From Anaerocolumna xylanovorans DSM 12503 (GTDB taxonomy: Bacteria; Bacillota; Clostridia; Lachnospirales; Lachnospiraceae): DNA of 64,000 nucleotides. The translations under genes and the position numbers were made by a program. Where the stretch lies: contig NZ_FRFD01000013.1 of the NCBI RefSeq assembly GCF_900143645.1, positions 113,532 through 177,531 on the forward strand, written 5' to 3'. Position 1 is the first letter of the stretch. Every line of letters starts with the position of its first letter. A model generated the notes under the pieces. The model was not told where the DNA came from. It searched no databases and was given only the letters and a program-made list of their open reading frames with translations. Positions 27,536 to 36,457 of the stretch are shown here, one piece after another.

Positions 27536-28045
27536 TTGAGAAGAACAGTTTATCTTAGTTTTGACTTGTCAAAAGCAGAGGAACGAGCCTGTTATTTATT
27601 TCTGGTTAACTCGGATAGAGCGAAGAAAAAGATAATTTGTACTCTGTTGGCCAATTCGGGATTAATTAATCCGAAAATTATCATCACTGATGAAGAGTTA
27701 CCCAAGCTAAAAAAAGAACAGAAAACAGGTCAAAAGAAGGCAAACCAATCAGTCCAAGAAGTGGTAACAGAGGTCTCGAAAATAATGGTACGGTCGGAAA
27801 TTGAAAAAACGGTTGACATGGCATCTAACGTAATAATACCTACTTTTCCGGATGGGACACCAGTTAATGAAACAAAAAAGGACAATCCCTATTCAATGTT
27901 CATAGAAGAACAGCTGATATCTATGCAGCAAAAGGGCATTGATTATGAAGTCCTTAAGCCAATTCAGCTTAAGGTGCTAGCAGACAGGTTGAATGAGGGT
28001 TATCCATATAAGGCAGCTCTTATGGAAGCTCAGTTCACCCAGTAA
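27536..28045 (+). CDS. ParR-like segregation adaptor (putative)
   Basis: 169 residues from TTG 27536 after GAGAGGAT. The start RRTVYLSFDLSKAEERACYL then ICTLLANSGLIN looks like a short beta strand plus helices of a ribbon-helix-helix fold. The centre is lysine-rich and probably unstructured. The C-terminus (LKVLADRLNEGYPYKAALME) may bind the filament. Its place 36 bp before a ParM-like actin supports the ParR role; sequence alone would not. It may autoregulate through the repeats upstream. Confidence 0.5.
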   Translation: MRRTVYLSFDLSKAEERACYLFLVNSDRAKKKIICTLLANSGLINPKIIITDEELPKLKKEQKTGQKKANQSVQEVVTEVSKIMVRSEIEKTVDMASNVIIPTFPDGTPVNETKKDNPYSMFIEEQLISMQQKGIDYEVLKPIQLKVLADRLNEGYPYKAALMEAQFTQ

Positions 28046-28081
28046 CCAACAATGATTTGAGAAAGAGAGGAAAAAATTACG

Positions 28082-29017
28082 ATGAAGTATGTAGCAGTAG
28101 ATAGTGGAAAATACGCAACAAAAGCAATGACGCTCAGACAGGATGGCACTGAAAAGAGTCTTGTTTTTAGAACCAAGATGGAAGAAACAATAAGAAACGA
28201 AGCACAAGGACAAAGCTATATCGTAGAGTATGGTGGTAAGAGATATCTGTTAGGAGAGCAAGCTGAAAGTAATTCAGCTAAGTCAAGTAAAGCAGAAGAT
28301 TTACATAAGATTGCAACTTATACAGCACTGCATCAACTGTGCAATTCGGGTGATGAGATTGTAGTCGCAATCGGGTGCCCATTATCGGTATATGAAAATC
28401 CTGAGAGTAGAAATACTTATAAGGATTTTATGTTTCCGGGTAAGCAGATCTATATTAAAGTAGGAGATACAACAAAGTATTTGGTGATTCGTTCAGTCAT
28501 AGTGTTGCCAGAAAGCTCTGGTGTCATCTTTTTAGAGCCTGAGAAGTATGGAAAGTCGTTAATTGCTGTAATTGACATAGGTGGTCTCAATATTAATTGT
28601 TCGACCTACAATCTTGGTGTTCCAGTCCTGTCAACACTTTATACAGATACTCTTGGCAGCAATGTTCTCACACAGAATCTTAAGAACGCTCTTTCAAGCA
28701 AGTATAATACTGATATCCCTCAGTGGATGATGGATGATATCATAAAGGATGGCTACATTGTTGATAACACAAGGGAAAATGGTATCAAGGAAGGTTCAAG
28801 AGAATTTATTGCTGATTTCAAAAAGAGACATGTTCAGACCATTTTGAATAAATGTGAAGCCAATGGATGGAATCTTTCGATGATGAGATTAGTATTTACC
28901 GGAGGTACCTCCGAAATGCTGGGAGAAGAGATCAAATCAGTGCTCCCAGGGGCTACGATTTACCCCAATGGATCCAAAGCGAATGTAAGTGGTTTCCTCA
29001 GGGCTATCACAGAATAA
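28082..29017 (+). CDS. ParM/StbA-like actin ATPase
   Basis: 311 residues. Begins MKYVAVDSGKYATKAMTL, the phosphate-1 motif of actin/Hsp70 ATPases; VIDIGGLNINCSTYNL is phosphate 2 and LVFTGGTSEMLGEEI the adenosine motif. Length matches plasmid ParM/StbA filament proteins that push plasmid copies apart. With the upstream small gene and repeats it forms a type II partition locus, fitting an element that replicates after excision. A terminator follows directly. Confidence 0.8.
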   Translation: MKYVAVDSGKYATKAMTLRQDGTEKSLVFRTKMEETIRNEAQGQSYIVEYGGKRYLLGEQAESNSAKSSKAEDLHKIATYTALHQLCNSGDEIVVAIGCPLSVYENPESRNTYKDFMFPGKQIYIKVGDTTKYLVIRSVIVLPESSGVIFLEPEKYGKSLIAVIDIGGLNINCSTYNLGVPVLSTLYTDTLGSNVLTQNLKNALSSKYNTDIPQWMMDDIIKDGYIVDNTRENGIKEGSREFIADFKKRHVQTILNKCEANGWNLSMMRLVFTGGTSEMLGEEIKSVLPGATIYPNGSKANVSGFLRAITE

Positions 29018-29032
29018 TAGTATACAAAATCG

Positions 29033-29062
29033 AGGCCGTTTCTTAACAGGAGCGGCCTTTTA
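29033..29062 (+). terminator. Intrinsic terminator after parM-like gene
   Basis: AGGCCG (29033-29038) pairs with CGGCCT (29053-29058), followed by TTTTATTATTT. Confidence 0.75.
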
Positions 29063-29101
29063 TTATTTATTTTTACCGACCACATAATGTTTTATGAGTG
29101 A

Positions 29102-29119
29102 GGGGTAACTTGTTACCCC
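29102..29119. repeat. Inverted repeat before the relaxase gene, candidate oriT
   Basis: GGGGTAAC-TT-GTTACCCC is a perfect 8-bp stem 39 bp before the relaxase start, with a CCACATAAT box 14 bp upstream. MOBV relaxases usually nick next to a small inverted repeat just ahead of their own gene. No T-run follows, so it is not a terminator. Confidence 0.45.
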
Positions 29120-29157
29120 CATCTTGAGTAGCACTATGAAAGGATGCGGTAAGAGAT

Positions 29158-30765
29158 ATGGTTTATGATAGTATGACATATAAACAGGTTGAGACAGCGT
29201 TCTATGAAGCTATGCGTACAATAAAGAAAAAGACATCAGAATGGAGCAAAGAAAAAGAAGGGAATGCATTAATTGATCCAACCAGAACTTGTGATAATTT
29301 TGAAATTATACCACATCATGAGATATTGGACCCAAGCAATGTAAATAAAAGAAATAGAGGAAGAACGCTTGCTGAACACCACAAAGAAGTAACTGGACGT
29401 GCTGCTCGAATGCAAGGTGAAGAAAGGCAACTGTCAAAATGTGCATGTTTGATTGGTACTCTACCAAGAGATTATTTACGAATTGATTACGGTATTACTG
29501 ATGCTGAGTACGCAGCTGTAGTTAACCACATTGAAAATGATGAAAAGACAGAAAGTCCGGAATACAAGTCCGCTATGAGTAAAATAAAAGATTATAGATT
29601 TACAGAAGAAGAAAAAGCAAAGGTTAAAGTGTTTTTTACTGTATTCTTTGAAGCCTGGAAGAAAATATCAGGAATACGAGACGATGACGTTTTATATGTA
29701 ATTTGCCATATGGATGAAAGTTTCCCTCATTTACATGCAGCTGCCTACCCTACTACGAAGCGAGAAGACGGTAGTATAACTTATAGTGTGGCTAAGTTCA
29801 GTAATTTTGGTTACGATTACAGATCTGAGCTTCATCCACGAATGATTGAAGAAATGGGTAAGAGGGGGATAGATGCTAAAGGACTTTTGAATGGGGCTAC
29901 TTCAAAAGGAAAAAAGTTTAAACCAGCTGATTTTAATCACCAACAACGTGAAGAAGCTGTAAAAATTGCTAATCAGAATCTGATTCTTAGCCAGATGAAA
30001 GAAAAGACAAAAAATGAGCTTGTTATAACCGAAGGTGAGCGTATTGTGGAGGAGAAGAGGCTTGAGAAAGTACGTATCTTAAGAACAGATACGGCTCTAA
30101 GTGAAAAAGATCATAAGAAGCATATGAAAGAACTAAAAAGAGTACGAGATGAATCATCTCAACCCCATTTGGTCCAGTATGAATACGAGAGATTATTAAA
30201 TGATGTTGCACTTGCTAATGATCTTAAGAGACGTGAGAAAGAGCTTGCAGAAAGAGAGCGTAACTTTAATGCAGTAGTAAAAGAAGAGGCCAGTAAAATG
30301 CTTCCAGAAGTGTTACAGCGTGCAAGAGAAGATCGTGAATATGTTGAAAAGTGGAGATTGGAGGCTAAGAAGCTAGAATCTTGGGCGGAAAGCTTATCTG
30401 CACTGTCTCAGGATATTGCAAAGAGAGAAGACGCTGCTGAAAAGCGAGAAAATCACTTTCAGAAGATAGTTGAGCAGGAAGTTGAAATTAGACTGCGAGA
30501 TCGTGTTAAAGAGATTTTTATGGTAATCATAGAAGAGATATTTAGGCCAGATGGATTTATTATCCGAAACATGAAAAGGTGTCTTCCAAGAGAAATGTTT
30601 GAAGGTTTAGAGCAATTCCTACGAAGGACATTTGATAATATTGAAAGAAAACTTGCAGGTTCAATAGAGGGTCAGGGAGATGTAAAGGAAAATCAGGTAT
30701 TTGAAGTTGATGATCAAGATTTGGTAACAGGAATTGAAGATTGTTATGAAAATATGGGTTTTTAG
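29158..30765 (+). CDS. MOBV-family (Mob/Pre) relaxase
   Basis: 535 residues. Nicks and covalently holds oriT DNA during mobilization. The metal-binding histidines are in H184-M-D-E-S-F-P-H191-L-H193, the Mob/Pre signature. N-terminal region NFEIIPHHEILDPSNVNKRN is the partner motif. The C-terminal 250 residues are a long charged coiled coil (LKRREKELAERERNFNAVVK). There is no adjacent coupling protein or T4SS gene, so transfer would need a helper element. A strong GGATGCGG-type ribosome site precedes ATG 29158. Confidence 0.88.
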   Translation: MVYDSMTYKQVETAFYEAMRTIKKKTSEWSKEKEGNALIDPTRTCDNFEIIPHHEILDPSNVNKRNRGRTLAEHHKEVTGRAARMQGEERQLSKCACLIGTLPRDYLRIDYGITDAEYAAVVNHIENDEKTESPEYKSAMSKIKDYRFTEEEKAKVKVFFTVFFEAWKKISGIRDDDVLYVICHMDESFPHLHAAAYPTTKREDGSITYSVAKFSNFGYDYRSELHPRMIEEMGKRGIDAKGLLNGATSKGKKFKPADFNHQQREEAVKIANQNLILSQMKEKTKNELVITEGERIVEEKRLEKVRILRTDTALSEKDHKKHMKELKRVRDESSQPHLVQYEYERLLNDVALANDLKRREKELAERERNFNAVVKEEASKMLPEVLQRAREDREYVEKWRLEAKKLESWAESLSALSQDIAKREDAAEKRENHFQKIVEQEVEIRLRDRVKEIFMVIIEEIFRPDGFIIRNMKRCLPREMFEGLEQFLRRTFDNIERKLAGSIEGQGDVKENQVFEVDDQDLVTGIEDCYENMGF

Positions 30766-31053
30766 AAAGATTAGTTGTCATTTTGCGACAATAATATTTT
30801 TGCCTTGATTAGGTTTTGTATACACATGCGGAGGGATCAAATAAAGGACTTCATACCTTAGATAAGGTGGCTGAAAATAAGACTGCGAAAGGTGATAGGT
30901 CATTTATTATATTTTACTTATATTGAGCGCTAATTTTTGAGAGAGGTGATAATCTTGGAACACATTTAGATGCCTTTTATTAAAAAATAAATAGTGTCCA
31001 CATAATATAATTGTAACTAATAAAAATAAAAACCGTTAAGGGAGGTACATTAA
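30766..31053. other. Intergenic region with CACATAAT box
   Basis: Nothing coding is evident. CATAAT at 31001-31006 in TCCACATAAT resembles the -10 part of the element's shared promoter, but the TTTCTCA box is missing. GGGAGG near 31040 serves the short ORF at 31054. Confidence 0.4.
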
Positions 31054-31107
31054 ATGAAAGAAGAATTTTTTAAAGATGCTATGGTTATGGTAAGTGAATC
31101 AATTTAG
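31054..31107 (+). CDS. 17-residue leader peptide (putative)
   Basis: MKEEFFKDAMVMVSESI, with GGGAGG 9 bp upstream. Its TAG stop overlaps an AGGAGG site, and the next ORF continues in the same frame after two stop codons (31105 TAG, 31117 TGA). It may be a translated leader coupled to the following gene, or the two may be one gene split by nonsense changes. Confidence 0.35.
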   Translation: MKEEFFKDAMVMVSESI

Positions 31108-31128
31108 GAGGAACGGTGATTTGAGGTT

Positions 31129-31563
31129 TTGTGCGATGTGGTTGATCCAAATGGAAGGATTACAAGTGAAGCAGCATTAAAGCTGTTCGTTAAGGACAGT
31201 TCATCAGAAGCTGTACGCGAATTTTTAGAAAAGCAGGAACTTCAAACAAAACCGGTAACAGATTCTGTTGTTGAATGGGGCGATATTGGATGCTATTATG
31301 TGGTTGGATCTGATTGTACGTCGTCGCTTGGTGATGACGCAATGTGCTATGTATTTGAAGATTTGTATTGCATTTCGATAACCGGAAAACTCTTCAAGCT
31401 TTATGTTCTAAATGTTTCCGGTATAGACTTGGATTATGAAAATACGCTTACACTTAGCGTTGAGCCATATAGTAGCAATGTTAAATGGTATGTTAACCTT
31501 AACGAATTGACGAATGGGGAAGATAATCCTTTACATAGGTACCATGAGTTCTTTGAGGATTAG
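31129..31563 (+). CDS. Hypothetical acidic protein
   Basis: About 144 residues. Start uncertain: TTG 31129 is the first possible codon in this frame after a TGA, but it lies 18 bp from AGGAGG, longer than usual. Sequence VVDPNGRITSEAALKLFVKD, then WGDIGCYYVVGSDCTSSLGD and a beta-rich, acidic C-terminus. No domain recognised. It is flanked by a terminator at 31656. Possibly the surviving part of a longer gene beginning at 31054. Confidence 0.5.
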   Translation: MCDVVDPNGRITSEAALKLFVKDSSSEAVREFLEKQELQTKPVTDSVVEWGDIGCYYVVGSDCTSSLGDDAMCYVFEDLYCISITGKLFKLYVLNVSGIDLDYENTLTLSVEPYSSNVKWYVNLNELTNGEDNPLHRYHEFFED

Positions 31564-31655
31564 TTCAAAAGCTTCATGCAATAATACTAAAACACGTTCA
31601 AATATCCTGCTAGTGTAATGGTTTCTTGACTTAATTATATGATTTCAAACGCCAA

Positions 31656-31696
31656 GGAAGCTGTCAACGAGAATGAGGTTAGTAGCTTCCGTTTTT
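31656..31696 (+). terminator. Intrinsic terminator
   Basis: GGAAGCT (31656-31662) pairs with AGCTTCC (31684-31690), followed by GTTTTT. It ends the transcript of the preceding small gene. The 260 bp after it show no gene up to the rep leader. Confidence 0.7.
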
Positions 31697-31954
31697 ATGT
31701 TATGATCTTAAAAAGGTTTGCCTGTGCTTTCTGTTTACAATATTCTTTCAGGTATAATTCCAATATAAGATATTATGCTTACTAATGTTTCTATTCTTAT
31801 TATAGGGGTACATTTTGATTCGCAACAGAGGAGATGTACTCAAAAGATATAAAGTAATGACATGATTAGCCAATAATGTGTAGGCATAATGTAGTTAGAT
31901 TGTTAAGCAATGTTGATGGTCATGTAATTAAGGTACTTAATAAGGAGTGATTTA

Positions 31955-31990
31955 ATGAGAGGAAGATATAAATGCAAAAGAAGGAGATAG
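31955..31990 (+). CDS. Basic 11-residue leader peptide overlapping rep start
   Basis: MRGRYKCKRRR, preceded by AAGGAG at a good distance. It ends inside the rep gene, whose ATG (31972) lies within it in another frame. This geometry is typical of translational coupling that sets Rep level. The peptide itself may have no function. Confidence 0.4.
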   Translation: MRGRYKCKRRR

Positions 31991-32970
31991 CAATACCTGA
32001 AGTTGTAGACGATATTGAGAAGCTGCCAGTACTTAATTTTGGAAAGCAGTATATGAACAATTCTAAAATCAGTCGAATTATATCGACAAAGGATATTCCG
32101 ATTGGTGAGCAAATTAAAGAGATCAAGATATTAATGCAGGATAGTATTATCAACCTTGTTAATATCTGGGCAGATCCATGTATCACACTATCTCAGCAGG
32201 TGACACAGTTTGACATGGCTGTCATGGATGCGGCATATACAATCATGTGCAGTGGACAGATGATTTTAACAGCTGAGTGGATTGCAAAGGTGCTGTCAGG
32301 CAACACGAAACAAAAAGTTACTCAACAAAAACTTGTAGTGATACGAAAAAGCATTGACAAGCTTCGGTACATACATATCAAGATCGACTGCAAGGATGAG
32401 ATGAATACGAGAAGAGATACAAAAGACAAGATAAAAAAGTATGTATATGAAAGCTATCTACTTCCTCTTGATAAGATTGAAGCGATATATCAGTCCAATG
32501 GTACAGAAATCATTGCATATCCTGTACTACGCAAACCTGCCCTTTATACATATGCGGAGCTTGTACAACAGATCATTAATGTCCCTGCGGAATTACTGGA
32601 TACACAGAAGTATTACAGTGATACTGATGACGCCATATTGATCAAAAGATATGTAATCAAGCGAGTAGCACAAATCTTAAACAAGAAAAACAAAATGCAT
32701 AGTAATAAGATTTCGTATCTCTGGTATGAGAATAAAGAGGCACAAGGACTTTATGCTGAATTGGGATATATTCCGGACGACAATGATGATATCTGGAGGA
32801 AAAAAACTAAGTTTATGATAAACAAAATCGTGAAAAGCACACTTTTATCATTGAAAGATAAGAAGATAATAAATGATTTTGAGGAATATCGTACCTCTGG
32901 TACCAAAAATCCAGCATCTCCAGTCATGGGTTACCAAGTTTATATCGGAAAGCAGGTGAAAAACCGGTGA
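31972..32970 (+). CDS. Replication initiator-like protein (Rep)
   Basis: 332 residues. Two winged-helix-like blocks are suggested: QFDMAVMDAAYTIMCSGQMI, LTAEWIAKVLSG, and a later basic part RRDTKDKIKKYVYESYLLPL. This pattern resembles theta-type plasmid initiators. Three iteron repeats start within its last codons and run downstream (32964-33026), and a DnaB-like helicase follows, which strongly supports a replication role. Such genes let an excised mobile element replicate. The specific Rep family is not recognised. Confidence 0.55.
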   Translation: MQKKEIAIPEVVDDIEKLPVLNFGKQYMNNSKISRIISTKDIPIGEQIKEIKILMQDSIINLVNIWADPCITLSQQVTQFDMAVMDAAYTIMCSGQMILTAEWIAKVLSGNTKQKVTQQKLVVIRKSIDKLRYIHIKIDCKDEMNTRRDTKDKIKKYVYESYLLPLDKIEAIYQSNGTEIIAYPVLRKPALYTYAELVQQIINVPAELLDTQKYYSDTDDAILIKRYVIKRVAQILNKKNKMHSNKISYLWYENKEAQGLYAELGYIPDDNDDIWRKKTKFMINKIVKSTLLSLKDKKIINDFEEYRTSGTKNPASPVMGYQVYIGKQVKNR

Positions 32971-33026
32971 CACGTTGGAAAAAAACCGGTGACATGCTGA
33001 GGAAAAACCGGTGACACGTCGGAGGG
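32960..33026 (+). repeat. Three 22-bp-spaced iterons (candidate origin)
   Basis: AAAACCGGTGACA occurs three times with CCGGTGACA beginning at 32964, 32986 and 33008, exactly 22 bp (two helical turns) apart, each followed by a CGT/GCT-GG tail. The first overlaps the rep stop codon. Phased iterons beside rep mark a probable replication origin. Confidence 0.75.
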
Positions 33027-33113
33027 GTAAAAATACCGTCAAAAACAGTATTATCAAAGGTTCTAGGAATTCAATGTTTTGGAGTGTAAGTATTACTGTA
33101 AGTAATGTATAGA

Positions 33114-33157
33114 CTTACAGAAGGGGATATGCTTTTTGAGCAATCCCCTTCTGTAAG
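33114..33157. repeat. 15-bp perfect inverted repeat downstream of iterons
   Basis: CTTACAGAAGGGGAT (33114-33128) and its exact complement (33143-33157) surround a 14-nt loop whose ends (TGC/GCA) also pair. No T-run follows. It may be a single-strand origin, a primase signal or part of the replication origin. Confidence 0.65.
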
Positions 33158-33184
33158 CCCACTATATGTCATATTAACTGTATG

Positions 33185-33324
33185 GTCGCTTCGCTCCCTG
33201 GCCATACCGAGTGAAACATTTTACTACAGGATACAAATATGTAAATGCAACAATTGAAAAATAAATTGTAAGTCATATCATGTAAAATATTTGATTTTCC
33301 TTGGTTAGGACGGAGCGAAGCGAC
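33185..33324. repeat. 13-bp inverted repeat pair 114 bp apart
   Basis: GTCGCTTCGCTCC at 33185-33197 is exactly complementary to 33312-33324. Between them lies an AT-rich stretch. Together with the iterons and hairpin it makes the 32.96-33.33 kb segment a dense repeat region of the sort found at origins. No gene lies in 32971-33416. Confidence 0.65.
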
Positions 33325-33416
33325 TATAGTATATCGTTTTCACAAAATAACATTATAACTATTGCACAGAAAGGAGTATACAGGCCCAAGATATCTTGCC
33401 CTGCAGGTATATTATC

Positions 33417-34454
33417 ATGATAATGCAACAAACTAAAGATTCTGATAATCAGATGACTGCACGATTTAAGGAGACGTCTGCAAATCAAAAGATGTCAGTT
33501 ATCGCAAGCCAGTTTATTATTAAAAACAACGCATCTTTATATAAGAAAAAGTATCCTACAGGTTTCGTTAAGCTCGATAATACCTTAAATGGTGGCCTGA
33601 CTGCTGGGTTGCACTGTATTGGCGCGATTAGTTCCCTTGGCAAATCGACGTTTGCAATGCAGATAGCTAATCATGTTGCCCAGACGGGTAATCCGGTCAT
33701 CATTTTTTCATTGGAGATGGAGGTAGTTGACCTTACAGCAAAGGCAGTAAGTCGTCAGACTTTTATTGATACTCCGAAGGATCCGCATCTTGCAAAATCG
33801 TCTGATATGTTGCGATCAGAAAGTATTGCATCAAAATTTTCTGATCAGGAGTGGAACGTGATTAGTAGTGCTGCAGAGAAAATAGCAGAAACAGGCGAAA
33901 ACATCACTCTTGTCGGATGTGGAGCTGAGCCATATAGCGTTGAGAAGATATATCGATACGTCGAAACTTATATTGATGTGTATGATAAGCATCCTTTCAT
34001 CGTTGTCGACTATTTACAGATTCTCGATCCGCCAGAAAAGCTGAAAAGTGCATCGGACAAACAAATTGCCGATTACAATTTAAAAAGGCTCAAAGTACTG
34101 TCGGATTATAATAATCTTCCAATCATCATCATATCCTCCTTTAATCGTGAAAATTACGATGCCGAAGTGTCCTTCAGATCATTTAAGGACAGCGGAAATA
34201 TTGAATATTCCTGCGATACAGTGATAGGCCTGCAGCTAAAAGGTACAGGAGCTAGCGGATTTAATGTGGACGAAGCAAAACAAAAGTATCCACGAGATGT
34301 TGAACTGAAAATTTTGAAACAAAGATATGGACAAGTAGGACAAAAAATTGAATATAAGTTTTATACGATATACAATTTTTTCGATGAGTGTATAAATGGA
34401 GTGATTAGACGTGATTATGATAACAATGAAGATGACGGAACCTTATGTTACTAG
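33417..34454 (+). CDS. DnaB-like replicative helicase (C-terminal ATPase domain)
   Basis: 345 residues from ATG 33417; the frame is open back to 33396 and the best AAAGGAG is at 33370, so the start is uncertain. The hexameric helicase RecA fold is clear: YPTGFVKLDNTLNGGLTAGL, Walker A GAISSLGKST (69-78), VIIFSLEMEVVDLTAKAVSR, Walker B FIVVDYLQIL and PIIIISSFNRENY. The N-terminal DnaB domain is absent, as in many plasmid and phage versions. It would be loaded by the nearby Rep at the iterons. Confidence 0.8.
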   Translation: MIMQQTKDSDNQMTARFKETSANQKMSVIASQFIIKNNASLYKKKYPTGFVKLDNTLNGGLTAGLHCIGAISSLGKSTFAMQIANHVAQTGNPVIIFSLEMEVVDLTAKAVSRQTFIDTPKDPHLAKSSDMLRSESIASKFSDQEWNVISSAAEKIAETGENITLVGCGAEPYSVEKIYRYVETYIDVYDKHPFIVVDYLQILDPPEKLKSASDKQIADYNLKRLKVLSDYNNLPIIIISSFNRENYDAEVSFRSFKDSGNIEYSCDTVIGLQLKGTGASGFNVDEAKQKYPRDVELKILKQRYGQVGQKIEYKFYTIYNFFDECINGVIRRDYDNNEDDGTLCY

Positions 34455-34595
34455 CAAAGAAGAAGAGAGGAAAACCCTCAAAATGGTTTTCATTCAGGTG
34501 GAATTTTTCATAAGTAATGACATTTATAATATACTATAAAAACTGAATTCGTTGGTCAGATACGAAGTGTAGAGAAGATAGAGATACCCTTTCTT

Positions 34596-34638
34596 AAAAA
34601 TACCATCGTCTCAATAGTTTCGGAACGATGGTATTTTT
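34596..34638. terminator. Bidirectional terminator between convergent genes
   Basis: AAAAATACCATCGT (34596-34609) and its exact complement (34625-34638) form a 14-bp stem with A- and T-runs at its feet, so it can stop both the helicase transcript and the convergent XRE gene. Confidence 0.9.
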
Positions 34639-34655
34639 ATTTGCATTTATTTGAT

Positions 34656-34919
34656 TTACATAGATTTATCGTCTTTATGATCCTTTATCAATAACTCATC
34701 AGTTGTTATTCCAAAGAAATCGGCTAAAATGATAACCTCAAAATCGGAAACAAATCGTTTTCCTTGCTCTATTCGTAATATTGTCAAATCTGAGAATTCA
34801 TGTCCTTCTAATTGAAGTTTTTCTGCTAACTCTTTCTGCGTAAGGTTATTCTCTTTTCTTAAAGTCTTAATTTTACTTCCAATTATGTTCTTTGAAATTC
34901 CGTCCCAAAATATTTTCAT
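34656..34919 (-). CDS. XRE/Cro-family transcriptional regulator
   Basis: 87 residues from ATG 34919, with AGGAG 8 bp upstream; the TTG at 34925 is also possible. KIKTLRKENNLTQKELAEKL followed by LRIEQGKRFVSDFEVIILAD is a classic Cro/CI helix-turn-helix. It is divergent from the secreted-protein genes at 35202. Two near-identical 20-bp repeats in the shared upstream region are the likely operators, so it probably represses itself and perhaps the rightward genes. Confidence 0.85.
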   Translation of the reverse strand: MKIFWDGISKNIIGSKIKTLRKENNLTQKELAEKLQLEGHEFSDLTILRIEQGKRFVSDFEVIILADFFGITTDELLIKDHKDDKSM

Positions 34920-34929
34920 AGTCAAATAT

Positions 34930-35000
34930 CTCCTTCTAAAGATGAAGTTAATATTGATATTAAAACAAATATTTGGTACACTCCTTCTAAAGGTGAAGTT
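34930..35000. promoter_or_regulatory. Paired operator-like repeats of the XRE regulator
   Basis: CTCCTTCTAAAGATGAAGTT (34930-34949) and the same with one change (34981-35000) are 51 bp apart, near five helical turns. Each contains the CTTC...GAAG dyad. They lie immediately upstream of the XRE gene. The bases from 35001 to 35190 contain no gene I can support. Confidence 0.6.
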
Positions 35001-35201
35001 TTGGAAAATTATCTGTTCTGTGGCTCAAAAGCAGTATTATATTGAAACAATGTGTGTTCGTATGGAGCATCTCTTAATTCCGGTCTTTGAAAAGGTAAAG
35101 GAACAGAATGGAAATAAAACGAATTCTAGTGGGAACAGGGAAATTTTAAACATAATATCTAAACATAATTTTTTTACGAATATAACATATGGAGGAATCC
35201 C

Positions 35202-36440
35202 ATGAAAAAAAAGAGGTTATTAATATTCTGCGCATTACTATCCATCCTTTTAATTACGATGGACGGTTATGGGCAGAAAGAAGCGATGGCAGCTTCAGCA
35301 TCAAAATCAACCAAAACCACGGTAAAAAAGACCGATATGTCGAAATATCTGGTTTATACAAAAGCCGATTGGGAAGGTGATAAGACTGTAGATCTGTTTG
35401 ATAATTATTATAGCGGCGGGCAAGGTAATCCAAATACTGACGCAAGTATATCGAGCGGCCGAGTGTATTACGACTACCCAGAAAACGTAAACCCTAAAGT
35501 CATAAACGTATATGAGTTTACAAAGAGACCGTCTTTTGCGGGGAAAGCACGCACCGTTACGCTTTCTGACAAGGATCTGTTACCGGATAATCTTCTTAAG
35601 TACAATCTCCAGGTTGGTGACACGGTTATAACAAAATCATTTATTTATGAGCAAGACGGAAACACCAAAAATGGCAAAGAATCTATTGTGTGGAAAGTTG
35701 AAAAAGTACAGATAATTTATACTATGTATGGCACTGACTTCAAATATGCACAGCAAAAATTCCGAGGAAAAGGTGCAAACCTTTCTGCAAGTTACTACCT
35801 TGTAGCCCAGAAAACGCTTGATTATGATGAGTATTTCATATTCGAAAATTGGACTCAGTTATATACAGGTAAAAGCCTTACAAATCAAACCTGGAACAAC
35901 AAGTTTATTAAAAAAGACGGAAGGTTTAAGGGCTTTGTATTTGATTCCTTGCAGGGTGTGGATATCGATTTTACGATATCTGACCATATTGAGAACAGAT
36001 TCTGCTGGAATACATGCAATACCACTGCTTATACTGGTATGATGAGTATCTACAAGTTTGACGGTAAAGATACCAAGTCAAAGCCTTCAAATTATGCTCT
36101 GTCAAAGGAAATCCCAACATCCAAAGATGGATACGCAGAGTATAACTGGCTTTACGGAACAAGTCCTTACTATATTGATGGTAAAGATATGATGTATCGT
36201 GGTTTATCGGTGTCATACGATGGAGATTTACGTTGGAACCATCCATTTACAGACCTATCGGGTTTTAGACCTGAGATGACACTATGGACAGGTGTAGACA
36301 CCGCTGCAGGACGTAAGACAAACGATCCATATGATATTACTCTAAGTCAGCTAAAAGATGGCTCCTGGAGAAAAAAATATGAAATCAACTATAATGTCTG
36401 GAAAGTGCTTGAAGATTTTGTCACATGGAAGATGCCATAG
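35202..36440 (+). CDS. Secreted protein of unknown function
   Basis: 412 residues from ATG 35202, with GGAGG 6 bp upstream. The signal peptide is clear: MKKKRLLIFCALLSILLITM, with a cleavage site near AMAAS. The mature part is rich in Y, W, D and K (YLVAQKTLDYDEYFIFENWT, DTKSKPSNYALSKEIPTSKD) with a beta-rich look. There is no anchor, dockerin or enzymatic motif. It overlaps the next secreted protein's upstream region and likely shares its transcript. Possibly a surface factor carried by the mobile element. Function unknown. Confidence 0.65.
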   Translation: MKKKRLLIFCALLSILLITMDGYGQKEAMAASASKSTKTTVKKTDMSKYLVYTKADWEGDKTVDLFDNYYSGGQGNPNTDASISSGRVYYDYPENVNPKVINVYEFTKRPSFAGKARTVTLSDKDLLPDNLLKYNLQVGDTVITKSFIYEQDGNTKNGKESIVWKVEKVQIIYTMYGTDFKYAQQKFRGKGANLSASYYLVAQKTLDYDEYFIFENWTQLYTGKSLTNQTWNNKFIKKDGRFKGFVFDSLQGVDIDFTISDHIENRFCWNTCNTTAYTGMMSIYKFDGKDTKSKPSNYALSKEIPTSKDGYAEYNWLYGTSPYYIDGKDMMYRGLSVSYDGDLRWNHPFTDLSGFRPEMTLWTGVDTAAGRKTNDPYDITLSQLKDGSWRKKYEINYNVWKVLEDFVTWKMP

Positions 36441-36457
36441 AAGAGAGGATGTACATT

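Noticed and set aside
34885..35205. 106-codon frame between the XRE gene and the secreted protein
   Set aside because: Its first part is antisense to the XRE gene and its operators, with no binding site; the later part has no recognisable family.
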